Assembly: GCF_025336485.1 (NCBI RefSeq)
Contig: NZ_JAODAB010000019.1
Span: 1-64,000, forward strand
Direction: 5' to 3'
Length of the DNA: 64,000 bases
From: Pseudomonas citri
GTDB lineage: Bacteria > Pseudomonadota > Gammaproteobacteria > Pseudomonadales > Pseudomonadaceae
Shown: one piece after another, positions 44,005-52,334 of the stretch
Layout: the number at the start of each line of letters is the position of its first letter
Numbering within the stretch: position 1 is the first letter of the stretch
The notes under the pieces: generated by a model
Database searches by the model: none
Told to the model about the DNA's origin: nothing
The model's input: the letters and a program-made list of their open reading frames with translations, nothing else
Translations under genes and position numbers: made by a program

Positions 44005-44440
44005 GACGCGAAATCCGTGAGGTGTGACGAAGGGGCGGCATTTTACGCAAAAAATCCCGGATGTGGCACCGCCCCTGTGGCCAGAAGATTGTGGGAGCAA
44101 AGCTTGCTCGCGAAACAGACACCTCGGTCCCTGAAAGATCGCATCGCTTCCATCGCGGGCAAGCCTTGCTCCCACAATGGCCCCGCTACAGGATGAATTC
44201 TTTACCAAATGGCCCAGTCACAGGGTGAGATTCTTCACCAAGGGTTGTGCACAGACCCATCGGCGATTAGCACTACCCCCTACAGCGCGATTTGCTCTAA
44301 GCCCCCCATCCCCCTCGGGGTAACTCCTTCCTATACTGCGACATAAGGTCGCACACATTTACAGACCTTCACTTACTTGGCCGCTTGGCCCGTAGGCGCT
44401 CCGTTGGGGGGCGATGGCACTAACATAGGAGTGACTGACT
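44005..44440. other. Intergenic region with REP pair and Yip1-gene promoter
   Basis: A 436-base gap. It holds a REP doublet (44090-44177) and, downstream, the leader of the Yip1 gene. TATACT at 44332-44337 is a plausible -10 on the plus strand with no clear -35. CCCCTCGGGG and CTTGGCCGCTTGGCC are short dyads. AGGAGT precedes the Yip1 ATG by about 9 bases. I see no gene in it. Confidence 0.4.
44090..44177. repeat. REP doublet upstream of ttcA
   Basis: GTGGGAGCAAAGCTTGCTCG at 44091 and its complement GCGGGCAAGCCTTGCTCCCA ending near 44174 are separated by about 45 bases. They lie between the divergent ttcA and Yip1 genes. That is unusual, since REP pairs more often sit at gene ends; it is possible because 260 bases remain before the Yip1 gene. 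Confidence 0.85.
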
Positions 44441-45043
44441 ATGATCCATCATGTCGTGGGGCTCTTTACCCACCCTGATCAAGAATGGAAAGAAATCCGT
44501 GGCGATCAGGAGGAAAGCATCAGCCACATGTACCTCACCCATACGCTGATCCTGGCGGCGATTCCCGCAGTCTCGGCGTTCATCGGCACCACGCAGGTGG
44601 GATGGGTCATCGGCAATCGTCCACCGGTGATGCTCACCCTGGAAAGCGCGCTCTGGATGACCATCATGTCGTACCTCGCCATGCTGGGCGGGGTGGCGGT
44701 GATGGGTGCCTTCATTCACTGGATGGCCCGCACCTACGATGCCAACCCGAGCCTGGCCCGTTGCGTGGCGTTCGCCACCTACACCGCGACACCGTTGTTC
44801 GTTGGAGGCCTGGCAGCACTCTACCCGCACATGTGGCTGGGCATGATCGTCGGTACCGCGGCGATCTGCTACACGGTCTACCTGCTGTATGTAGGCTTGC
44901 CAACCTTCATGAACATTCCCCAGGACGAAGGCTTCCTGTTTTCCAGTTCGGTACTCGCCGTCGGCCTGGTGGTGCTGGTGGCCATCATGGCGTTCACGGT
45001 GATTGTCTGGGGGTTGGGCGTGGGTCCGGTCTATACCAATTGA
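44441..45043 (+). CDS. Yip1 family inner-membrane protein
   Basis: The 200-residue protein has an N-terminal cytoplasmic part (MIHHVVGLFTHPDQEWKEIR, the family's usual start) and about five hydrophobic segments, for example LILAAIPAVSAFIG, IMSYLAMLGGVAVMGAFI and SSVLAVGLVVLVAIMAFTVI. Yip1/DUF1282 proteins in bacteria are of unknown function. AGGAGT precedes the ATG. No operon partner on either side. Confidence 0.88.
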   Translation: MIHHVVGLFTHPDQEWKEIRGDQEESISHMYLTHTLILAAIPAVSAFIGTTQVGWVIGNRPPVMLTLESALWMTIMSYLAMLGGVAVMGAFIHWMARTYDANPSLARCVAFATYTATPLFVGGLAALYPHMWLGMIVGTAAICYTVYLLYVGLPTFMNIPQDEGFLFSSSVLAVGLVVLVAIMAFTVIVWGLGVGPVYTN

Positions 45044-45195
45044 CCCGTTGAGACGCACTCGCTGACTTGCACCAGGGCAACAGGCTCTACCGCACAGGCC
45101 GCCGCAAGGCGGCCTTCTTGTCTGCCACTGGGCGCCCGGACGTTCGCAACGGCCCACGCTTGCGGCATACTCGCGTTTCTGGAGACCCGTAAAGC

Positions 45196-45690
45196 ATGCT
45201 CGAACCCCTCAATACCCGCGTCGAAGAGTGCTATCAACAAGCCGAATCCTTTTTCAAACGTCCTTTCAAACGCCCTGTGGTCAGCCTGAAATTGCGCGGC
45301 CAGAAGGCCGGTGTCGCGCACCTGCATGAAAACCTGCTGCGCTTCAATCCCCAGTTGTACCGGGAAAATGCCGAAGACTTCCTCAAACAGACCGTCGCCC
45401 ACGAAGTCGCGCACCTGATCGCCCATCAACTGTTTGGCGAGCGCATCCAGCCCCATGGCGAAGAGTGGCAATTGATCATGCGCGGGGTGTACGAACTGCC
45501 GCCCAACCGCTGCCACACCTACGAAATCAAACGCCGCAGCGTGACCCGCTACATCTATAAATGCCCGTGCGACGGCAGCGACTTCCCCTTCTCCGCCCAG
45601 CGCCACCGCCTGGTGCGCCAAGGCCGACGGTATTTGTGCCGCAGTTGTCGGCAGACCCTGGTGTTCAGCGGGGAGACGCGGGTGGAATGA
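45196..45690 (+). CDS. SprT family zinc metalloprotease
   Basis: The 164-residue protein has KQTVAHEVAHLIAHQLFG (HExxH zinc motif, residues about 66-83) and a downstream zinc-ribbon-like region with YKCPCDG and LCRSCRQTL (two CxC/CxxC pairs near residues 120 and 148). This is the bacterial SprT layout related to Spartan, which in eukaryotes cleaves DNA-protein crosslinks; bacterial SprT has no firmly assigned substrate. It stands alone, ending before a REP and a bidirectional terminator. Confidence 0.9.
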   Translation: MLEPLNTRVEECYQQAESFFKRPFKRPVVSLKLRGQKAGVAHLHENLLRFNPQLYRENAEDFLKQTVAHEVAHLIAHQLFGERIQPHGEEWQLIMRGVYELPPNRCHTYEIKRRSVTRYIYKCPCDGSDFPFSAQRHRLVRQGRRYLCRSCRQTLVFSGETRVE

Positions 45691-45730
45691 GCGCTTGCGG
45701 TGCCTGTGCCAGCCTCGGACACCGCATCGC

Positions 45731-45760
45731 CTTCATCGCGGGCAAGCCTTGCTCCCACTG
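45731..45760. repeat. Single REP unit
   Basis: CATCGCGGGCAAGCCTTGCT followed by CCCACTG is a lone REP sequence without an inverted partner, downstream of sprT. Confidence 0.8.
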
Positions 45761-45807
45761 CAGCGCCCTCGCCACAGCAGCAGTGACAGCCCTTTGACAA
45801 AATCCAT

Positions 45808-45835
45808 GAAAAAACCCGCCGAAGCGGGTTTTTTC
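45808..45835. terminator. Bidirectional terminator between sprT and dctA
   Basis: GAAAAAACCCGC and GCGGGTTTTTTC form a strong hairpin with A and T tracts on both strands, placed between convergent sprT and dctA. Confidence 0.9.
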
Positions 45836-45850
45836 ATTGCAACCTGAAGA

Positions 45851-47203
45851 TTACTTCATGGTGCCTGGCGCAGCAGACTCAGCCGCTGCAATCTGCGCCG
45901 CCGCGATCTGTTCGTCATCTTCACGGACATCGGAGATGCCGCGACCACCGGAAGCCAGTTCGGTGTGCAGTTGGTCTTCGTTCAGTTCCTTGACCCACTT
46001 GGCAACCACGATGGTGGCAACCGCGTTACCCACCAGGTTGGTCAGGGCGCGAGCTTCGGACATGAAGCGGTCGATGCCCAGGATCAGGGCCAGGCCTGCC
46101 ACTGGCAGGGTGCCCACCGCCGACAGGGTCGCTGCCAGTACGATGAAGCCGCTACCGGTCACACCAGCAGCACCTTTGGACGACAGCAGCAGCACCAGCA
46201 ACAGGGTGATCTGGTGAGTCAGGTCCATTGGGGTGTCGGTGGCCTGGGCGATGAACACCGCAGCCATGGTCAGGTAGATCGAGGTACCGTCGAGGTTGAA
46301 CGAGTAGCCAGTCGGGATAACCAGGCCGACGACCGACTTCTTGGCACCCAGGCGCTCCATCTTGACCAGCATGCGTGGCAGGGCCGATTCGGACGAGGAA
46401 GTACCCAGCACGATCAACAGTTCTTCACGGATGTAGCGCACCAGCTTGAGCACGCTGAAACCGTGGGCGCGGCAAATGGCGCCCAGCACCACCAGCACGA
46501 ACACGACGCAAGTGATGTAGAAGCAGATCATCAGCTGGCCCAGTTGCACCAGCGAACCGACACCGTAGGCGCCGATGGTGAACGCCATGGCACCGAACGC
46601 ACCGAGGGGGGCCAGCTTCATGATCATGTTGATGATGATGAACATCACGTGGGCGAAACGATCGATGAAGTCCAGCACCGGCTTGCCGTAGGCACCCAGG
46701 CGATGCAGGGCGAAACCGAAGAGTACCGAGAACATCAGCACTTGCAGGATGTCGCCGTTGGCGAACGCGCCGACGATGGTGGCGGGAATCACGTTGAGGA
46801 TGAAGGCGATGACGCTCTGGTCTTTACCGGCCGAGACGAAACCGGCGATCTTGCTGGCGTCCAGGGTCGCCACGTCGATGTGCATGCCGTTACCCGGTTG
46901 CACGACGTTGACCACGACCAGGCCAATCAACAGGGCGATGGTGGAAACGATTTCAAAATACAGCAGCGCGTAACCACCGGTCTTGCCGACCGACTTCATG
47001 TTCTGCATGCCACCGATACCGCTGACCACCGTACAGAAGATGATCGGGGCGATGACCATTTTGATCAGTTTGATGAAGCCGTCACCGAACGGCTTGAGGG
47101 CCACACCGGTCTGCGGATAGAAGTGGCCGAGCAAAATGCCGATGGCAATGGCTACGATCACCTGGAAATACAAGGATTTGTACAGGGGCTGACGAGTCGT
47201 CAT
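45851..47203 (-). CDS. dctA: C4-dicarboxylate:proton/sodium symporter DctA
   Basis: Imports succinate, fumarate and malate. The 450-residue protein starts MTTRQPLYKSLYFQVIVAIA, and has IKLIKMVIAPIIFCTVVSGI, the reentrant-loop sequence TSSSESALPRMLVKME, VIPTGYSFNLDGTSIYLTMA and SSKGAAGVTGSGFIVLAATL, all conserved in the dicarboxylate/amino acid:cation symporter family. The C-terminal tail is Ala/Glu-rich. TGAGGAAGG lies before the ATG. A sigma-54 promoter about 130 bases upstream, with paired palindromes beyond it, points to DctB/DctD-type control; neither regulator is in the window. Confidence 0.96.
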   Translation of the reverse strand: MTTRQPLYKSLYFQVIVAIAIGILLGHFYPQTGVALKPFGDGFIKLIKMVIAPIIFCTVVSGIGGMQNMKSVGKTGGYALLYFEIVSTIALLIGLVVVNVVQPGNGMHIDVATLDASKIAGFVSAGKDQSVIAFILNVIPATIVGAFANGDILQVLMFSVLFGFALHRLGAYGKPVLDFIDRFAHVMFIIINMIMKLAPLGAFGAMAFTIGAYGVGSLVQLGQLMICFYITCVVFVLVVLGAICRAHGFSVLKLVRYIREELLIVLGTSSSESALPRMLVKMERLGAKKSVVGLVIPTGYSFNLDGTSIYLTMAAVFIAQATDTPMDLTHQITLLLVLLLSSKGAAGVTGSGFIVLAATLSAVGTLPVAGLALILGIDRFMSEARALTNLVGNAVATIVVAKWVKELNEDQLHTELASGGRGISDVREDDEQIAAAQIAAAESAAPGTMK

Positions 47204-47333
47204 GGCAAACCTTCCTCAAGAGTCCCGCTTGACGACTTCCACCTGTCGTCCGCGGCACCTCAATTTTTGCGAACCCTCCTGACTGGAGGGATTTGTTTTT
47301 GTCGGCTGCACGCTGCAGACCTACATAACGTAT

Positions 47334-47349
47334 TGCAACGCGCATGCCA
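47334..47349 (-). promoter_or_regulatory. Sigma-54 promoter of dctA
   Basis: On the minus strand TGGCATG-CGCG-TTGCA matches the sigma-54 consensus (TGGCAYG-N4-TTGCW) at every defined position. The -12 GC is about 132 bases from the dctA ATG, giving a leader of roughly 120 nt. Confidence 0.85.
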
Positions 47350-47426
47350 TTTTTACGAAACGCCCTACATTCGGTATAGCAGACGGGTTAATGAATTCCA
47401 CAGCGTGTTAAACGCCCTTATACGGT

Positions 47427-47440
47427 GGCGGATTTCCGCC
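47427..47440. promoter_or_regulatory. Proximal palindrome GGCGGATTTCCGCC, probable activator site
   Basis: A 14-base palindrome (one central mismatch) centred about 85-90 bases upstream of the dctA -12/-24 elements. It matches the second site at 47468-47481 in 13 of 14 positions. Position fits an enhancer for a sigma-54 activator of the DctD type; it could alternatively be an operator for the divergent AraC-type gene. Confidence 0.6.
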
Positions 47441-47467
47441 CATAGGCCGTTCTGCGTCCCGGAATTT

Positions 47468-47481
47468 GGCGGATATCCGCC
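47468..47481. promoter_or_regulatory. Distal palindrome GGCGGATATCCGCC, probable activator site
   Basis: A perfect 14-base palindrome, 41 bases centre-to-centre from the proximal site, which is close to four helical turns. This is a layout seen for tandem dimers of enhancer-binding proteins. It lies about 57 bases before the AraC-type regulator's ATG. Confidence 0.6.
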
Positions 47482-47537
47482 TTGTCCGACGTCCCTCCCC
47501 TGCTACCATCCTCCGCTTAACGGACGGATTTCTTGTC

Positions 47538-48536
47538 ATGCGCCAACGCACGATCGCCAGCCACTTCGCCCGCGCAGCCCTGGGTGGAGCGCGTCGGCAG
47601 GGCTTCGACTATTTCCCCTTGCTGCAACAGCTGGGCATCAGCCCCGAGCTCCTGGATGAGCCGCGCGCACGGATCGCGCCAGAGCAATTCGCCCGCCTGT
47701 TGCAGGCGCTGTGGCAGGCATTGGGGGACGAATACCTGGGATTCGGCCGGGCCGTGAGTAAACCCGGGACGTTTGCCATGATGTGCCACACGTTGATTCA
47801 CTGTCAGACCCTGGACAAGGCCCTTCAACGCGGCTTGCTGTTTTACGGCCTGTTTCCCGGAGCCCCGCGCCTGACACTGGAGACCGAAGACGAGACCGTG
47901 CGGCTGGTGCTGGACGAATCCACGCTGCGGGACCCCGAGCATTTCCTGAGCGAAAGCCTGCTGGTGACCTGGCATCGCCTCGCCAGTTGGCTGATCGGCC
48001 GGCGCATCGCCCTGGAACAGGCGACCTTCGGCTACCCCAGGCCCGCCCATGGGGCCGAGTACGACTTGCTGTTCCCCTGCCCACAGGTGTTCGAGGCACC
48101 TCGCAGCAGCCTGTCGTTCCACAGCCGCTACCTGGACATGCCGCTGCTGCAAGATGAACGGACCCTCAAGCACTTCCTCGAACGCTCGCCCGCCGACCTG
48201 CTGTCGCGCCCCGACGATGGCCACAGCCTGAGCAGCCAGTTGCGCCACCTGCTCAGCCGCGAGACGGCCCGCTGGTCCGACCTGGAAAGCGTCGCGGCCC
48301 ATTTGCACGTCAGCCCACAGACGTTGCGCCGGCACTTGCGCGAGGAAGGCACCCACTTCCAGGAACTCAAGGATCAGTTGCGGCGGGATATCGCCATTTA
48401 TCATCTGAGCCGCGCGGACCTGTCGTTGCAGCAGATCGCCGAACAGTTGGGTTTTTCGGAACCTTCGGCGTTTCACCGGGCGTTCAAGAAGTGGACGGGG
48501 CTGACACCGGGGGCTTATCGGGAGCAGGGGAACTGA
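47538..48536 (+). CDS. AraC family transcriptional regulator
   Basis: The 332-residue protein has an N-terminal effector-binding part of the arabinose-binding-like type (ARRQGFDYFPLLQQLGISPELL near the start, quoted in part: FDYFPLLQQLGI) and a C-terminal double HTH (about residues 240-330): WSDLESVAAHLHVSPQTLRR and QQIAEQLGFSEPSAFHRAFK, ending WTGLTPGAYREQ. ATG 47538 follows ACGGATTTCTTGTC, with no strong Shine-Dalgarno. It is divergent from dctA and convergent with phoQ, and is a stand-alone regulator of unknown ligand. Confidence 0.92.
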   Translation: MRQRTIASHFARAALGGARRQGFDYFPLLQQLGISPELLDEPRARIAPEQFARLLQALWQALGDEYLGFGRAVSKPGTFAMMCHTLIHCQTLDKALQRGLLFYGLFPGAPRLTLETEDETVRLVLDESTLRDPEHFLSESLLVTWHRLASWLIGRRIALEQATFGYPRPAHGAEYDLLFPCPQVFEAPRSSLSFHSRYLDMPLLQDERTLKHFLERSPADLLSRPDDGHSLSSQLRHLLSRETARWSDLESVAAHLHVSPQTLRRHLREEGTHFQELKDQLRRDIAIYHLSRADLSLQQIAEQLGFSEPSAFHRAFKKWTGLTPGAYREQGN

Positions 48537-48573
48537 GAGGGTCCATCCAAGGTGTGCCTGCCGAAATATTCCG

Positions 48574-49920
48574 TCAAACCACCGGAAAAAGTATCCGGAA
48601 CGCCGCCCCGCCCAGCTCCGAATCCCCCAGGGTCAACCTGGCGTCGTAGCTGTCGATGATGTCCTTGACCACCGCCAGGCCGATGCCCTGGCCCGGGTGC
48701 TGGCGGTCCAGCCGCTCGCCACGCTGCAGAATCCGCGCGCGTTGGTCTGGCGGCACGCCTGGCCCATCGTCTTCGACGCACAACTCCATTCCGGCCAGGG
48801 TCTGGTGGACGCTGATGCGCACCTCCCCCAGGCACAGCCGATAGGCGTTTTCCAACAGGTTACCGAGCATCTCCAGCAAGGCGCCTTGCTCGATCGGTAC
48901 CTGGCAATGCTCCGGTAAATCGAAATGAACGTTGACCCGTTTGTCGCGATAGACCTTGTCGAGGGTGTCGCACAGGCTTTGCAGCACCGGGCGCAAGCGC
49001 ACCTGATGGCGCACCAGTCCGCTCTTGCGCAGGCTGGCGCGTTGCAACTGGTAGCCGATCTGCTGGCTCATGCGCTCGATCTGGGCTTGCAGGACCCACG
49101 CCTGCCCACGCTCCTGGGGCCGTCGGGCCAAGTCCTCGCTCACGCCCTGCAACACCGCCAATGGGGTCTTCAGGCTGTGGGCCAGGTCGTCGAGGGAGTC
49201 GCGATAGCGGCTGCGCTGCTCCCGTTCGCTGTATAGCAAACGGTTGAGCGAGCCGGTCAGGCGCAACAGTTCCCGGGGATGCTCGCCACTGAGACTTTCC
49301 CGGGCGCCGCTTTCGATTTCGTCCAGCTCCTGGCTCAGGCGTCGCAAAGCCCGCAGGCCCCAGGTCAAGCCGATCCACAGCAGGGCCAGCAACACCACCA
49401 GCGCAGCACCAAAGCCCAGGTAGAGTTTTTCCCGCAACCCCTGCAGAGTCGACTCGTAGTCGCGCACCGGCTGCAAGGTGACGATGCTGAACGCGGCGCT
49501 CTGGCCGCCCAGCAGCTTCACCTCGACGTCATAGACGAAGAACTCCTGGCCGTCGTTCTCACGGATGCGCGCGAACTGATTGCCCTGGCCATCATAGCGG
49601 GGCATGTAGTTGATGCTTTCTTCCTGGGTGGCCTTCGATCGCCAGACCAACCGCCCCTCACGGTCATAGATGTAGCCCAGCAAACGCGCGTCGGCGAGGT
49701 TGAAGCGTTCATCGGGCAACTGCGCCGGCATCTTCAAGCGGTTGTTTTCCACCCGGGCGGCAGAAATCAGCGTGGTGACGTCCGAGGCCAGGCGTTGCTC
49801 GATGGACTCCTGCAATGCCAGGCTGAACGCGCCTTGCATGGCCGGCAACAGCGCCAGCAAGAACAGCGCCGCCAGGGTCATGGCGGCCAGCATCAACCGC
49901 AGCCGTAGCGAACGAATCAC
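48574..49920 (-). CDS. phoQ: PhoQ sensor histidine kinase
   Basis: Senses low Mg2+ or cationic peptides in the envelope and controls PhoP. The 448-residue protein begins at GTG 49920 (GTGA overlap with the phoP stop). Order: helix near 10-35, periplasmic sensor (about 36-165) with YIYDREGRLVWRSK, second helix near 168-190, HAMP, HisKA with DDLAHSLKTPLAV (His248), and HATPase with VEDDGPGVPP and GQGIGLAVVKDI. The N-terminus and sensor closely follow P. aeruginosa PhoQ from memory. Confidence 0.94.
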   Translation of the reverse strand: MIRSLRLRLMLAAMTLAALFLLALLPAMQGAFSLALQESIEQRLASDVTTLISAARVENNRLKMPAQLPDERFNLADARLLGYIYDREGRLVWRSKATQEESINYMPRYDGQGNQFARIRENDGQEFFVYDVEVKLLGGQSAAFSIVTLQPVRDYESTLQGLREKLYLGFGAALVVLLALLWIGLTWGLRALRRLSQELDEIESGARESLSGEHPRELLRLTGSLNRLLYSEREQRSRYRDSLDDLAHSLKTPLAVLQGVSEDLARRPQERGQAWVLQAQIERMSQQIGYQLQRASLRKSGLVRHQVRLRPVLQSLCDTLDKVYRDKRVNVHFDLPEHCQVPIEQGALLEMLGNLLENAYRLCLGEVRISVHQTLAGMELCVEDDGPGVPPDQRARILQRGERLDRQHPGQGIGLAVVKDIIDSYDARLTLGDSELGGAAFRILFPVV

Positions 49921-50594
49921 TGGCAGCGCTCATTGAACAGATAGCCCAGGCCCCGCACCGTGTCGATCGGCCGGAAGCCGGCCGGGGCTTCCAGCTTGCG
50001 GCGCAGGCGCCCGACCAATACCTCGATGACATTCGGATCGCGCTCGCCGTCATCAGGGTAAAGCTGTTCCATCAGGCGGTCCTTGGCCACCACCTGCTGG
50101 TGATGACGCATCAGGTATTCCAGGATCCGGTATTCGTAGGCGGTCAACGCCAACGGTTGCTCGTCGAGGGACGCTTGCTTGCGGTTGAGGTCCAGCGACA
50201 GGGGCCCGGCCACGATCGTCGACTGGGTGAAACCACTGGAGCGACGCAACAAGGCATTGAGCCGGGCTTCCAGCTCTTCGAACTGGAACGGCTTGACCAC
50301 ATAGTCATCGGCCCCGGCGGCCAGGCCTTCGACCTTGTCCTGCCAATTCCCGCGGGCGGTGAGGATCAGGATCGGGAAAGTCTTGTCCTGGGAACGCAGC
50401 CGGCGGATCAGCTCCAACCCGCTGATACCCGGCAGACCCAGGTCGATCACCGCCAGGTCATGGTTGAACTCGCGGATCTGGTACAAGGCCTCTTCGGCAT
50501 TGGCCACTGCCTGCACCACATGGCCACTGTCGGTAAGACGGGTTTGCAGGTGATGCCGCAGCAGTGCTTCGTCTTCGACGACCAGTAATTTCAT
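49917..50594 (-). CDS. phoP: PhoP response regulator
   Basis: OmpR-type regulator of Mg2+ limitation and polymyxin-resistance genes. The 225-residue protein has a receiver with LAVIDLGLPGISGLELIRRL (Asp51) and a C-terminal winged helix with LTAYEYRILEYLMRHHQQVV and RDPNVIEVLVGRLRRKLEAP. ATG 50594 gives MKLLVVEDEALLRHHL. It lies about 105 bases after oprH and overlaps phoQ, forming the oprH-phoP-phoQ operon. It should autoregulate through the repeats upstream of oprH. Confidence 0.95.
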   Translation of the reverse strand: MKLLVVEDEALLRHHLQTRLTDSGHVVQAVANAEEALYQIREFNHDLAVIDLGLPGISGLELIRRLRSQDKTFPILILTARGNWQDKVEGLAAGADDYVVKPFQFEELEARLNALLRRSSGFTQSTIVAGPLSLDLNRKQASLDEQPLALTAYEYRILEYLMRHHQQVVAKDRLMEQLYPDDGERDPNVIEVLVGRLRRKLEAPAGFRPIDTVRGLGYLFNERCQ

Positions 50595-50701
50595 TAGGCC
50601 TCTCCCCAGGCAAATCAGATAATCCGGCGCGGCGCATCCCAAGCAAAGGCGCCGGATCGATGTGGGCCGACCCGGCGGGATACGCGCTCACCCGTGGCCG
50701 C

Positions 50702-51301
50702 TTAGAACGTGTAGTTGGCGGACAAGTACGTCTGGGCGCTGCTGGTCAGGTCCAGCGAGCCGACCTTGGCACCGCCGTGCGGGCTCATCTCGGTGCTGGC
50801 GTTGCTGCGCAGGTAACGGTAACCCAGTTCCACCGAGGTGTTCTGCGAAATTTGTTGCAGTACGCCGCCCTGCAAGCCGACGGCGTAGCCGATGTCGCTG
50901 TCGCGACTGAAGCCGGGAGAATCCTGGGTCAGCTTGGTCAGGCCCGCCGTGCCACCACCGAACAGCTTGGTGCTGCCGGTGACGGGATAGAACAGATCGT
51001 AGCTGCCCAGCAGGTTTTCCTGGCGCAGCTTGATGCCGTTGTGGGTGCCCGAGACGTTGTCGTAGGTGGCGTAGTAACGGCCCTGGTCGTTTTGCTTGCC
51101 CAGTCGCAGGCCATACGTGGTGTCCTTGCCGATGACGCCATCGGCGTTCGGGTTATTCAGGGCGCTGTCCAAGGCGTTGGATTTCTTCACCTTGTCGCTG
51201 GTCTGGCCGAGGGTCAGGCTGGCGAAATTGTCATCGGCGTGGGCCAGGGCGCTGGCGCCCAGCACGGTGAAGGCCAGCAGCAGTTTTTTCATCTGGGTCA
51301 T
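50702..51301 (-). CDS. oprH: Outer-membrane protein OprH
   Basis: Small eight-stranded beta-barrel that binds and stabilises LPS under low Mg2+. The 199-residue precursor has a signal peptide (KKLLLAFTVLGASALAHA) and the OprH phrases GRYYATYDNVSGT, KLRQENLLGSYDLFYPV, SRDSDIGYAVGLQGG and NASTEMSPHGGAKVGSLDL, ending in a C-terminal phenylalanine (LSANYTF). AGGAG lies 7 bases before ATG 51301, so I start there; a Met three codons later is possible. It is the first gene of the PhoPQ operon. Confidence 0.95.
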   Translation of the reverse strand: MTQMKKLLLAFTVLGASALAHADDNFASLTLGQTSDKVKKSNALDSALNNPNADGVIGKDTTYGLRLGKQNDQGRYYATYDNVSGTHNGIKLRQENLLGSYDLFYPVTGSTKLFGGGTAGLTKLTQDSPGFSRDSDIGYAVGLQGGVLQQISQNTSVELGYRYLRSNASTEMSPHGGAKVGSLDLTSSAQTYLSANYTF

Positions 51302-51362
51302 GGTCAAGCTCCTATGAAGCGTGGGAGGTTCGTGAAGTCGCAGTCACCTTAACCAGCGGTCC

Positions 51363-51401
51363 CTGAACACCCCTTGAACGTTCTCTGAACCGGCGCTGAA
51401 T
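51363..51401 (-). promoter_or_regulatory. PhoP box array, four 11-bp-spaced repeats
   Basis: On the minus strand the hexamers ATTCAG, GTTCAG, GTTCAA and GTTCAG start at 51401, 51390, 51379 and 51368, spaced exactly 11 bases apart, matching PhoP direct repeats (GTTCAG-N5-GTTCAG). A -10-like GGTTAAGGTG (about 51346-51355) follows. P. aeruginosa oprH has the same kind of site. Two repeats make a minimal box; four suggest two adjacent dimers. Confidence 0.85.
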
Positions 51402-51445
51402 GAATCGGCTAATCTGTGCGGACCATTTTTATAAGGAGATTGGTC

Positions 51446-52237
51446 ATGCGCAGGTTGCTTGCTGTTGTACTTCTGGCCTTGAGCGGTGTGAGCCACGCCG
51501 CCATCCAGACTCAGGAGATCCCCTACACCAGCGCGGACGGCACCCGGCTGATGGGCTATTACGCCTATGACGACGCGGTGAAAGGCCCGCGCCCGGGCGT
51601 GGTGGTGGTACATGAATGGTGGGGCCTGAACGACTACGCCAAGCGCCGCGCCCGTGACCTCGCGGGCCTGGGCTACAGCGCCCTGGCCATCGACATGTAC
51701 GGCGACGGCAAGAACACCGAGCACCCTAACGATGCGATGGCCTTCATGCAGGCAGCGCTCAAGGACGGCGCGGCCGCCAGTGCCCGCTTCCAGGCCGGAC
51801 TGGACCTCTTGAAGAAACAACCCCAGACCGATCCGGACAAACTCGCCGCCATCGGTTACTGCTTCGGCGGCAAGGTGGTGCTCGATGCCGCGCGCCAGGG
51901 TGTGCCCCTGGCCGGCGTGGTGAGCTTCCACGGCGCCCTGGTGACCAACACCCCAGCCACACCGGGTAGCGTCAAGGCCAAGGTGCTGGTCGAGCACGGC
52001 GCCCTGGACAGCATGGTCACCCCGGACAACGTCAGCGCTTTCAAGGGTGAGATGGACAAGGCCGGTGCCGACTATAAATTCGTCAGCCTCGAAGGCGCCA
52101 AGCACGGCTTCAGCAACCCCGACGCCGACCGCCTGAGTCACGGTGAGCATGGTGGGCCGGACATTGGCTATAACAAGCAAGCCGATGAGAAATCGTGGGC
52201 GGATATGCAGAAGTTCTTCAAAAAGATCTTTGGCTGA
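51446..52237 (+). CDS. Dienelactone hydrolase family protein, exported
   Basis: The 263-residue precursor has a signal peptide (MRRLLAVVLLALSGVSHA) and an alpha/beta-hydrolase domain with AIGYCFGGKVVLDAAR (nucleophile Cys in GxCxG), an Asp in EHGALDSMVTPDNVSAF and the catalytic His in GAKHGFSNPDADR. The cytoplasmic enzyme of chlorocatechol breakdown lacks a signal, so this exported version probably acts on another ester. AAGGAG precedes the ATG. It is divergent from oprH, whose PhoP boxes are only 45 bases away. Confidence 0.9.
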   Translation: MRRLLAVVLLALSGVSHAAIQTQEIPYTSADGTRLMGYYAYDDAVKGPRPGVVVVHEWWGLNDYAKRRARDLAGLGYSALAIDMYGDGKNTEHPNDAMAFMQAALKDGAAASARFQAGLDLLKKQPQTDPDKLAAIGYCFGGKVVLDAARQGVPLAGVVSFHGALVTNTPATPGSVKAKVLVEHGALDSMVTPDNVSAFKGEMDKAGADYKFVSLEGAKHGFSNPDADRLSHGEHGGPDIGYNKQADEKSWADMQKFFKKIFG

Positions 52238-52334
52238 CGCATAGCCTGTATGGAACGGGTCCATTGTGGGGAGGAGATTTATCCTCTCCCCACAACCGCC
52301 ACACCACTACCCAGCCTCCAGCCAACCCGGCAAA

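Noticed and set aside
46749..46973. Short plus-strand frame inside dctA
   Set aside because: Antisense to conserved dctA, no ribosome site, no homologue known to me.
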